In this document: positions 23,301-35,300 of the stretch, one piece after another
How the letters are laid out: every line of letters begins with the position of its first letter
How positions within the stretch are numbered: the first letter of the stretch is position 1
Assembly: GCA_026545225.1 (NCBI GenBank)
Contig: CM048845.1
Coordinates: forward strand, 50,444,033 to 50,508,032
Origin: Cornus controversa
Taxonomy: Eukaryota > Streptophyta > Magnoliopsida > Cornales > Cornaceae
Direction of reading: 5' to 3'
Length of the DNA stretch: 64,000 bases
Notes under the pieces: model-generated
Told to the model about the DNA's origin: nothing
What the model saw: the letters and a program-made list of their open reading frames with translations, nothing else
Database searches by the model: none
Made by a program: the position numbers and the translations under genes

Positions 23301-26300
23301 TTTGGATTAGGGTTAAGGAGAGGAAGAAGAGAAAGAATTAGTGTGTTATCTTCCAATTGGGATACCCCCAAAGGGGTGGCCGCCCACCTCGATTTATAGA
23401 GGGGAGTGGGCTGCATGAAGTCTCCTTGCCAACTCTTGGCCTAATTAATAAATTCATTAATTATATTTAAATCCACTAAATAAAAATAATTGCACTCCAA
23501 GCCATGAATAAAAAGTCAAAGTTACTAAATATTATAAACTGACCCCTCCATGAGCCCATGTGAATTAATTCAATGGGTATGTAAAAACCATCAATCAATT
23601 AAATTACTTAAACCATATTTTGCCATTTAGGCTTGTGAACCCATTGATCACATATATTTAATAAATTAAATGTAACTGACCAGATTTTCGCGATCAAGCA
23701 ATCCTATCCAAAATATTTACACCACACAGATTCCATTTTGAAAGTATGTTCCAATGCCCAAAATCACAAGTTGCCCAAAGTACCCAAATGTGTTGATCCG
23801 CAAATCACTCAAGTGAATCAAAGCAATCCATGATCATAAACTAGAGTTCATAAATCTCTGAGGATTAAGGATCTATTCGCTTTAGTAACCGATAAGGAAA
23901 CTTACTTGTAACGGTCAAGTAAATCTCAACTTATCCTTGATCCAGTTTGTGAGTCCAACCCACCAGCACATTTAATTCTGAGACCCCCACTCACATGACT
24001 AAGATAAGCCACTCTATTAAAATAGAAATTAATGTGCTACATTCTCCTTAATAGAGAGCCCATTTCTATTAAAGAATGCAGACTATTTATAATTATGATT
24101 ACAATTGTTTTATATCTCCTGCACATAGACAGTCCCTCATATGTATACAAATCACAATTAAAGGACATTTAGTTCAATACTCCTTGAACTAATCAATAGA
24201 GGCATTCACCAATATGTATGAACTGGAATAAATCACGATTTTATTAAATCTAAATGTCGAATTACAATCAAATGATTTTGAGGGGCACAGACAAATCCCA
24301 ACATCAATAAGTAATGGGTTTGCTCTGATACCACTTGTTGGAAAGCCAGGTCTAGATAGCGGAAGTTTTAAAAATTGTTCCCATTAGTTATTATGAATCA
24401 ACCCTAGAAGAAGTTTCAGAAAATTTCACCTTTGGGCAACTTGTAGATTGCAAACAGACGTGAATTATTCACTTGGATATCTTTAAGCTCTTCTACCAAA
24501 GTCTGAACAGGAGCAGCAACTCCAAACTCTTGGCAGAGGGTCTAAACGAACTCAAAATCGTCTGAATTTTGGTGGAGTTGTAGCCCCAGATTTTAGCTTT
24601 AATTTGCCGCTGATTTAGGTCAATCCGTTCTCTGTGGAAGAAGTTATAGCCGAAATACTAACTGATGTTCTGTCCAGGCAGAACCTGCGAATTTTGCTTC
24701 TTCAACCTCCAGTCAAGCTTGTTTCAATGGTCGATTTGTGGCATTTGTAAATCTCTAAATCTTCATTCCTATGGCCTCTATGATTACAACAAACAGTGAC
24801 AGGTGGGTTTCAATGGAGAATAGGAAACCATAGGTAAAGAGAGAAGATGAGTGTATGATATAGGATAAAAGAGAGCAACTAAAGCTCCCTATTTATAAGT
24901 GGGGTGGCCAGCCAGCCCTAAGGGAATCTTCGAGCTGCTGCCCCACTCTCTCTCACTCTCCTAGTTTCCTTCTAAATCCCTTGCTTGCCCATCAAGTTGG
25001 GCTAGGAGTGGGATCTAAATGGATCTATTCATACTTGGCTTACAATGGGCCTCATAGAGGACTGATCAACACTCCATGACCCAATTAATTAGCCCCTTAA
25101 ACTATCTTTAATTCCACTAAATAAAAATAGTTGAACTCTAAGTCATGAATAAAATTATAATAATAATTCCACAGTGTTATAAATACAAGATTACCCCTCT
25201 ATGCTAAATTAGGATATTGGACAACTAAAGCCATCAGCCCAATCACTATTCATCCTTAATATGACTTCTTGATAAAACTTGTTGATCACTTAAAAAGTCA
25301 TTTCCTTTGAGAAAATAATATATTTAATAAATAAATATATAATAAAACTATTTTATCATATACTACTAGTGTTGGATTTCAGTGATCAAACTTAATCAAG
25401 TCACAATAAATACTAGTATAGGAACTGCATAGATGTCATCTTGAGAATACATGTTCCAGAGTCATTCAATTAATGATTATCCAAAATACCCAGATGTTAG
25501 ACCTTGGGGTCCCACTGAATTAAATCAAAGCAACCACTAATCAAAGCAAATGTCCATTACTCTCTCAAGTTTAAGAGTAACTTACTAGAACACTTGATAA
25601 GGAAAAATTACTATGATGGCTATCGTAATTTCTACAACTTATCCTTGATCCGTTCAGTGTGCTGTGTAACATGTACAAGTCCTTGAATTTATAATGAATA
25701 AGATAAGTCAATCGATAAATAGCTAAGAAGCACGGATACGGATACGGGACACAGATACGACACGACACGGACACAGCGACACGGCAAATCCTAAAAAACT
25801 AGGATACGGACACGGCGGGGACACGCGACTAATAAATATATCGTTTTATATATATGAGATCAACCTAACAATGAAAAATTCACAAATCATAATAATTAAT
25901 GAGCTATAAAAATAATTAGTTTATCGTTTAAAGAACTACACAATTGAATCTACTCCATAATAATGATAATAGTTGTTTTCTAAAAAAAAATTGAAAAATT
26001 ATATGGTATGACTGCTATATTTTATGAAAAAAATTCAAATGAGTCATCATATTTACATTTTAAACTATCTTTCTTTTTAAAACTTTCTAAAACTCTCTAA
26101 CGATATGACACGCGTGTCGGACACGTGTCGATGGTGTGTCTATGCCGTGTCTGTGGTGTGTCCAAAAATAAAAAAATTAGGACACGTATTTTGGCGTGTC
26201 CGACACGTGTCGGGGCGTGTCCGACGCGTGTCGGTGTCCGATACGTGTCCGACACGGATTCTTCAACCTTTTAGGTGTGTCCGTGCTTCCTAGATAAATA

Positions 26301-29300
26301 ATAACCCACATGTTACACTGTTACAGATAGAGTAACTAACTCTATCAAGAGTGCGAACATATTTATGAATATATAATATCTTATGATTTATATCTCATTT
26401 GCCTATTACACATTTCGAGAAACACATAAATTAGATTACATAATCAATGGATCCTATGACTCAACTCTAGAGTCAACCAATACAAAGTATTCATCATATG
26501 TATGCAAAACATATAAAAAACAATAAACCAGATTCTATTATTAATAAACTATCAAGTTGGCTTGAAGGGCACATATAATCCCAACACATCAAGAAGAAGA
26601 AGAAGAAGAAGAAGAAGATGAGACTACTTTGAGGGGAAAAAATAAGGATTTGATTCGAGAAGGGTAATGGAAAATATTTTAAAGGGAATCAAAAAAAATT
26701 TGAAGAAGAAGAAGAGTAAGAAAGGAAAAGAGAAATTAGAGAGAATTTTAGGAAAGAGAAATTTTAGGGGGGGGCTGAGATGGCTCCATCCTTGACCTAT
26801 TCACCTCCCTCTCTAGGTCGATCATGAACCTTGTATGACTCTTCACCAGAGCTAGGGTTTCCGGTCCTTATCCCATCACCCTCCTAACTATAATGTCTAC
26901 CAACTCCATTCCTTTACATGTTAATGTTCCTATTATAGAGTTTGGGTTATTGGGCTTCTTGTATTAAGGGTGTTTTTGTCTTATTACTGTTTCTCTATTA
27001 TTGAAGAGAGTATAAGGTGTTTTATATTAGGTCTGAGAAATACACATGAATAGAAATAGACTTCTCTTCTCTTCTTCTTCTTCTTCTTCTTCTTCTTCTC
27101 CTCCTCCTCCTCTCATAAACCCTAACACACAATTAATCAATCTCAACTTGATATCAGAACGAGATCAAGACCTAGAACTCATTCGTATTCACTTGGCAAA
27201 CATCAGAGAGGAGTGACGTTAGCGTAAAGGTGCTGACGTTAGCATCTATAGGTCAAGAACCATACCAACTGGTTCGCCTGATTTTTCTGAGAATTATGGT
27301 GGTGTTTGTTTTGTGATTTGAAGCAGATTGATAGGTGTTTTCAATTTTCGGAACTTTTTCTGACTTTGGGTCTTAGATTTTTCGATCTGCTATTTGGAGC
27401 CTTTTTAGTTGTTTTTGTTGGTTCGAATTCATCCTAAGGGTGTCGTTTGGACCTGGTAAGAGATCTTGTGGTGGTGGTTGGTTAATTTAAAGTGTTTTGA
27501 ATTATTTTTTGGCCCGAAATGAGGTTCGACTGTAACGTGTAGCTGCTGTTCCTTGCATCTACTCTTAATGGTTGCTGGAGCTGTTGTGGAGACTTAGGCA
27601 TGTCCAGATTAGATGATTACTTGCCTCTAAGATCGAATCTGATTCCATTTTGCTCCTGCAACTAAATTCTGGTTCAACTTCAGATTTTCGGACTGGATTT
27701 TTTTTTAGTTGTTACTTCTTGAGTTGTTTATTGAATCTGAAACATAATCATGGCTGATAATCAACCATAACCCGTCAAGACTGATGATATGCCTCAGTCA
27801 ATTACCTCAGAAAAATTGAATGGTCTTAATTACCTTGCTTGGGCTCATGTTGTTCAAGTTTTTCTTCGTGGGCGAAAGAAAATTAAATATTTAACGGACG
27901 AACTTCCTGCAGACACAAAGAAACATGAGGATTGGATTTGTGAGGATTCCATTGTTATGGGATGGTTGTGGCATAGTATAGAATTCAATATTGCCTCTAC
28001 AATTGCCTTTTATGATTCCTCTAAGAAGATTTGAGAGTCTCTTGCAGAATCTTTTTCGCAACAAAGTAATGTCTCTCGGGTTTATGAGTTATATGAGAAG
28101 ATTTTTGCTTCTAGGCAGTCCGGGAAATCATTGTCCGAGTCTTACAGCATGCTTAAGAATTTGTGGGATCAATTATTGCAGTATCGTCCGTTTACCACTG
28201 ATTTAGAACAACAGAAGCATCATTGGGAAGAGTTTATGATTGCGTCATTGTTGTTTGGTTTGGACTCTAATCTTCGTGGCTTTAAAGGTCAAATTCTTGC
28301 TAGGGAGAAATTGCCCACTGTTGCTAATGCATATTCTCGATTATTAAGATCTTCCTTAAGGCAACACTCCATTGTGACTCCTTCTGAGTTGTCTGCCTTA
28401 GTCTCTAGCAGCGTTGGTTATGATGATTCTCGTGGTGGCTTTCGTGATGGTCGTGGCAGTTGTGGCTTTCGTAGTGGTTTCCGTGGTGGTGGTCGTTCTA
28501 GTGGACGTGGTGACAGGAAGTGCGATCATTGTGGTGGTACCAATCATACTGAACCTTATTGTTAAGTGAAATATGGGAAGCCAGATTATGTGCATCAAGC
28601 CACTGAGAGTATTTCACAACCACTGCAGCCTAGTACAACTCATGGACATATAGCTTCTGATTCTGGTTCTCGGGATGCACTCACTACTCAACTTAGCGAG
28701 TTGATTCAGAAACTACAAGCCGCTCTTCCATCTACTGCTACCTTAGCCAATTTAGGTAATATTACATGTGTGGCTCAATCCTTTCCTTCTTGGGTCATTG
28801 ATTCTGGAGCTAGCTCGCATATGTTTGGTAAATCATCTCTTTTCTCTACTTTAAAACCTATTAACCATCACATTGTTCTAGCTGATGGTTCTTCTAGGCC
28901 CGTTCTTGGAAAAAGTTTACTTCACCCTACTAATTCATTGTCCTTATCGTCCAATCTATATGTTCCTAATTTTCCTTTTAATTTGCTTTCTGTGAGTCAA
29001 TTGACTAAAGCCTTACATTGTTCTATAACCTTTTCTCCTACTGCTTGTGTATTTTAGAACCTCCAAACGAAGAAGATGATTTTGGGGTATGAGAAAAACG
29101 GACTGTATTATTTGGATTCTAATGAACCTTCTTCGATCGTGTCATCGACTTTAAGTGCTACAGTCTCTCCTCTTCAATGGCATTTTCGTTTGGGCCATCC
29201 ATTATTGGCAATGCTGAGATTAACTATTCCCGAGTTGAGTCATGTGTTTGTTTTAGAATGTGAGGCTTGTCAGTTGGGCAAGCATCACCGCAGTTCCTTT

Positions 29301-32300
29301 CCGAGTCGTAGTCATAGTCGTCAGACTGAATCTTTTGATGTAGTCCATATGGATATCTGGGGTCCTTCTAGAACTGTTAGTTTAAATGGATTTCTTTATT
29401 TTGTTATCTTCGTTGATGATTACTTTCGAATGACATGGTTATTTTTCATGAAGAACGGTCTGAGTTACCTCGTATTGTTACAAAATTTTATAATGAAATT
29501 TTTACTCAGTTTGGTAAGCGCATTAAAAAATTTCGCTCTGATAATGCCTTGGAATATACACAGTCTATCATGGATTCTTTTTGTGTTGATCATGGTATTA
29601 TTCATCAAACTAGTTGTACCCATACTTCTCAACAGAATGGTGTTGCTGAACGAAAGCATCACCATCTGTTGGATGTTGCCTGTACCTTGTTATTTAATAT
29701 GAAAATACCCAAACAATTTTGGGCTGATGTGGTTCTTACTGCTTGTTATCTCATCAACCGTATGCTATCTGCTGTTGTGAGTAATCAAACTCCTTTTTCT
29801 CTTCTATATCCTAGTACCAGTCCATTTCATCTCACTCCTCGTGTTTTTGGCTGTGTAGCTTTTGTTCATGTTTTGGATCTTGGTCGTGACAAATTGTCTC
29901 CTCGTGCTCGTAAATGTGTTTTCCTTGGATACTCCCACACTCAAAAGGGATATCGATGTTACAATCCCGAGTCTCGTCGATACTATGTGAGTGCCGATGT
30001 TACTTTTTTTGAATCTACTATATTTTTTTCATCCTCTGGTCAACGTTTGTCTTTAGATCTCATCTCTGCCCGTCAAGGGGAGCCTTCCTCATCCTCCCCA
30101 ATTTTGCCGCTACCCTTAACCTCCTCGTCTGATCCCTCATTGCCTTATAATCCTCCACTGCAAGTTTATCAGCAATCTAGATCTCAGCCTGTTGTTTCTT
30201 TTGTTCCGAACACCACATCTTCTTCATCAGAGGTTCCTGATCCTCCCTTCCCCACTTCTTCTACTGATGATTTGCCCATTGCTCTACGTCGAGGTAAGCA
30301 TACTTGTACTCAGCATCCTATTGCTAACTTTGTGTTCTATGATCGTATTTCTTTCTCTTTGCAAACTTTTGCTTTTACCTTATCCTCTATCTCTGTTCCC
30401 TCATCTTTTCAACAGGCTATCTCCGTGCCTAGATGGCAACAAGCTATGAATGAGGAAATGAGTGCCCTTCACAAGAATCAGACTTGGGAGCTTACTTTTC
30501 TTCCTTCAAGAAAACAAACTGTTGGGTGTCGATAGGTCTATACTGTTAAATATCTTCTTGATGGTTTTGTTGAGCGCCTTAAGGCGTGGTTGGTTGCCAA
30601 AGGGTATACGCAGACGTATGGAGTGGATTACTTAGAGACTTTCTCTCCTGTTGCTCATCTTAATTCCGTCCAAATTCGTCGCAGTTTGTTGTTCTTGGCC
30701 TTTATATTAGCTTGATATAAAGAATGCATTTCTTCATGGAGATCTACAGGAAGAAGTTTACATGGACCAACCTCCTGGTTATGTTGTTATTGGTTCTGAG
30801 TACCTTGTTTTTCGACTGCGCAAGGCTCTTTATGGTCTGAAGCAGTCCCCACGTGGTTGGTTTGATAGATACAGTGTTGTGGTCATTGCCTTTGATTTTC
30901 AACGTTCCACTTCTGACCATTCTATCTTTATTCGTCGTTGTTTTGCTGCCATTATTGTGTTAACTGTTTATGTTGATGATATTATCATTTTAGGTAGTGA
31001 TTCTATCAGTATTGCAGACTTGAAATGACATTTGAGTCAACAGTTCCATACCAAAGACTTGGGTGTCTTATGCTATTTTCTTGGTATTGAAGTTGCCCGT
31101 TCTGCTCAAGGTATCTCTCTCTCTCAACGTAAATATGTACTTGACCTTTTATCCGAGACTGGTATGTTACGTGCTCGACCTATTGATACTCCTATGGACT
31201 CTAACGTTAAACTGGATGGTGAACAGGGGGAATTATGTACTGATGTTGGACACTATTGTCATTTGGTTGAAAAGTTTATTTATCTCACTGTTACTCGTCC
31301 TGATATCACCTATGCTGTTAGTGTGGTTAGTCAGTTTATGCATGTTCCTCGTCATCCCCACTTCGAGGCTCTTTGTCGTATTTTACGTTATCTGAAAGGT
31401 GCTCCTGGGAATGGGTTGTTGTACAAACCCTCTTCCTCCATCTTCTTGACAGGCTTTAGTGATGCTGATTGGGCAGGTAGTCGTTCTAATAGGCGTTCTA
31501 CATCTGGTTATTGCACGTTTGTGGGTGGTAATCTTGTTACTTGGCGCAGTAAAAAGCAAACTGTTGTTGCTCGTTCTAGTGCTGAGGCTGAGTATCGTGC
31601 TATGACTCGCACTGCTTCTGAGATGTTGTGAGTTCGCTCTCTTCTTCAGGAGATGGGTGTTGCGGTTCCTACTCCTATGCCTATGCATTGTGATAATCAA
31701 GCCGCCATTTTTATTGCCAGCAATCTTGTTTTTCACGAGCGCACCAAGCATATCGAGGTTGATTGTCATTTTATTCGTGATTTGTTGATGCAAAAACAGA
31801 TTGTTACCCCCTATATTTGTTCCGACAATCAGCTGGGGGATATTTTTACAAAGCCATTAGCTCGTGGTGCCTTTCAGCGATTGTGTTTCAAGCTGGGCAT
31901 GTTCATTCTGTATGCTCCAGCTTGAGGGGGAGTGTTGGAGAATTTGGGTTATTGGGCTTCTTGTATTAAGGGTGTTTTTGTCTTCTTACTTTTTCTCTAT
32001 TATTGAAGAGAGTATAAGGTGTTTTATATTAGGTCTGAGAAATACACGTGAATAGAAATATACTTCTCTTCTCTTCTTCGTCTTCTCCTTCTTCTCCTCT
32101 CATAAACCCTAACACACAATTAATCAATCTCAACTGTTCCCATATTCCAAGTCCCTATCCTAAGCCTACTATCCTGGGCTAACTTCGCTCATCAAGAAAA
32201 AAACAGGAATCCTTGCCTTCTTTTCATCACATCCAATGCCCATTTTTCGAAGCAACAGAAATATTTGTTGAGTTTCATCTTCTTACAATATAACATCATA

Positions 32301-35300
32301 TGAAGTTATATCTTTGCCCTATATAATGTGTACATACATAAAAAAGTACAAACGTACATAATGTCGTGTCCATGTCTTACTACTTCATATTTTTTCATGT
32401 CAGCCTGTCATGTAGTGTCCACGTCCCTTGTATGTGTTTGAGCTTTTTAGTGAATAGACAATGTGTATGAAGTAAAGACTTCTTTTTGGTGAGTAAAGTA
32501 AAGCACTTTGATATGGCAATCACATGAAGTACTGATGCAGAATTAAGATGGCCATTAATGAAAATATGGTACGAAGTGTTGGCGGTTAATTGTGCTTACA
32601 GTTAATCCCTTGCATTCATTAAGCACACAAACTGTTTCGTTTAATGCCTCTGCAACACCTCTAAAATCATCATGAAGCAATCTCCTACACAACGTAAAAT
32701 CCAATACACCTATTGTAAAACTTTGTGATTTGCTGATACTAATTATCATGCCCTCCATTCTTTGGTAATATAATATTTAGTAGAAATTTTTGGGGCACAA
32801 AAAACAATGGAAAGGGAAGAACAAACCTGTGGAGCATCAGCTCCAATTGCCCATCCCTAATGCTGGATCCCCCCACAGATCTATCAACCAAGACAGAGAG
32901 CTCTGTGCCAACATCTTTCATATAAATTCCAAGATTAATCTGAAAGTAAAACAAACTAAAGATTTTAATTAATTTGCATAGGAACTTCCATGAAGTTCTT
33001 CAACAACTGTATGCTGAACAAGTAACAAGAAGATAACATAGTTGAAACAAAAAAGAACTAAAACTTCCTTCATCTAAAACAGCTATTTTGTCTATGAAAT
33101 ATCATCACATCTTTAAGAAATAGCACAATATTTAAGCAGTAATTAAATTTTTACATGAAATTTGACAAGCTTTTCTTATATAATTTTACATAAAATTCAA
33201 TAGTCATGGATAACAAAAACAACTAAGACACGCACCAGACTTTTAATCTAGGAAACATTGTCATGCGCATGGTTTAAAATGCTAATGATATTAAAAAGTC
33301 ACGAACTTCTAATGGGCAAAATAAGCTCCTTTGCTTATAAAAATATATTTAATGTTACTACTTCAAAATTCAATATGCAAAACTTAAATGAAGGCAATGT
33401 ACCCCAAGTCCTGGTAAACAGACATTTACTGGCAACTAAAACCTAGGAGAGAGAGAAATGAAGCAACCACAAGCTAAATAGTTATCATCTGATTCATTAT
33501 AGAAAGGTTTATGAGAAACTCCTTTAGAATCCAGAAGAGCACCCAGAGTACTATGCATTTGAGTTTCCCCTTGAGTACAACCTCCTATAAGAAAAGATTC
33601 TAGTATCCTCCTCCTTCGAAAGAAGAGATACCTCTCATAGTGCTAGTCCTTGGGACCTCAAGCTGTAGAAATCAAACTAGCAAGAAAATTACTAAGAGCA
33701 TATTAAGTTATGATTAGATGCAACAGAACCAATGGTTGACAGACTCTTGATGACTATCTGATGAACAACTGTTAATGTTTAAATTGACTAGGTCAATAGT
33801 AAGAAGGTCACCATGCTTCTTCCATCATCTTCTAAAATTCGAAGTTACTTCTTGCATTGTGACAATGATAAACTCTGCAAACTACCTTATGACATCAATT
33901 TTTTCCCCAAAAAACTACTTGTTTTTACATGTGAAAAGGTCTCATAAATTATTACCATAAAACCAAAATCTGATCTATTCATTAAAATTTTCATCATAAT
34001 AAAGATGACTTGACCATTAAAAATAAGAAAAATTATGAATTGAGGGACAAGAACTAAATAGTTCCAACTATTGTATAAACATACCGGATAATAATTTCCT
34101 GCAACAGGTTGGTCCACTTCAATGTCCCAGTCAGCTCTATAATCTCGAATCTGTGGAATAAAATAATCTCTTTTAGTCACCACAAATTCATGAATGCCTC
34201 CATGTTTATAGCGACATGCAGACATTGTACGAACTATTTAAGAATATGCTGGCGGTGTCAATTGATTAATGAGGCATATCAAATTAGGAGTAAATGATAA
34301 AATAATTTCAAGATGTGGTTCTGCAACATACCCGTTCAATGAAATCACGTCCGTTAGAATCTGTATAAAACGTCTTATTACTTTTCATGGATGTTGTAAT
34401 CTGGGTTACAACCTCTTTTCCAATTCCATCATCAATAGGTATGGGGCCAACCTACAATTCAGAATATTGTTGATGAAAAGAGCTCAAAAATGAAACTACA
34501 AGCTCTTTTCTGTACAATTTTCCTACTCTCAGTGCCACTGAGAACTTATGCAAACAAATGAATAAAATTAAATGAAGATTTAACTTACCATAAACTCAAC
34601 TTCAGCATGCTCTTTTTCCTTGTACACTCTCGTGATCTGCTCATGCATGCAGAGTTATGTTAGTGAGAATGTAAAGAATGGAATGTCTATGAGATCACAG
34701 TCCCAACATATCATGTTCTTCCAGATCTCTATGATTTCCTGAGATTATAAATCTATATATGATCCTGTTCATTCACTCAATGGCATCCATATTGTCCAAG
34801 AACCATTGCATGAAGTTTTATCCAATTAGAATTGGCATTGATAAAGAGAGAGGGAGAGAGAAAGAGATGAGTTGATCAATATAATTTCTCACTTGGATTT
34901 TTTTTCCCTTTTATGAAACATATTTCCTGAACCGAAGCACACAAGTTGTTTATCTACAAGGTCTACATCTGTCTAGGGTTTCAGCATCGCCAACTTTGGG
35001 TCACCTGAACTATGATTTCGGTGAGGGATAGGGCTTCAGTTTATGTTCATGGAGTGTCAAACATCCTCCCATCAGCCCGTGGGAGCAGTGGGGTCCCATG
35101 AAGCCTCCCCTCCTCGAACCACTTGGAGTTGTCCATTTAAAAACGATTCACTGTAGGCCCTTACGAATCTGGTGCACATGGAGGAAAACAAGTCTGAAGA
35201 GATTATCCATATCATTGACGAAGATGCTGCGTAGGAAGTTGAATACTGGCAATTTTCAATTGTTGGTTACTTGTTAGGGAAGGGAACCCTACTTCCCATT

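Larger units (their letters stand above)
26931..32135 (+). mobile_element. Ty1/Copia LTR retrotransposon in intron 24, nearly full length, broken
   Basis: LTRs at 26931-27148 and 31933-32135 are nearly identical apart from a CTT/CTC microsatellite length change and a few substitutions. A GTTCC target duplication flanks the element (26926-26930 and 32136-32140). The primer site TGATATCAGAACG follows the left LTR and a GAGGGGGAG purine tract precedes the right one. Gag, protease, integrase, RT and RNase H follow in Copia order. It is structurally whole with roughly half a dozen breaks in its frame, so it is not autonomous. It lies antisense to the mannosidase gene. LTR likeness suggests a fairly recent insertion. 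Confidence 0.95.

Noticed and set aside
24319-24335. Initiator-Met tRNA gene end
   Set aside because: Only the 12-base primer-site complement is present, at an LTR border.
26105-26293. 62-codon plus-strand frame rich in Val, Arg and Cys
   Set aside because: It is the CGTGTCC subterminal repeat array of the hAT-like MITE.
33887-34225. 112-codon minus-strand frame as a separate small gene
   Set aside because: It is mannosidase exon 22 read through into both flanking introns.
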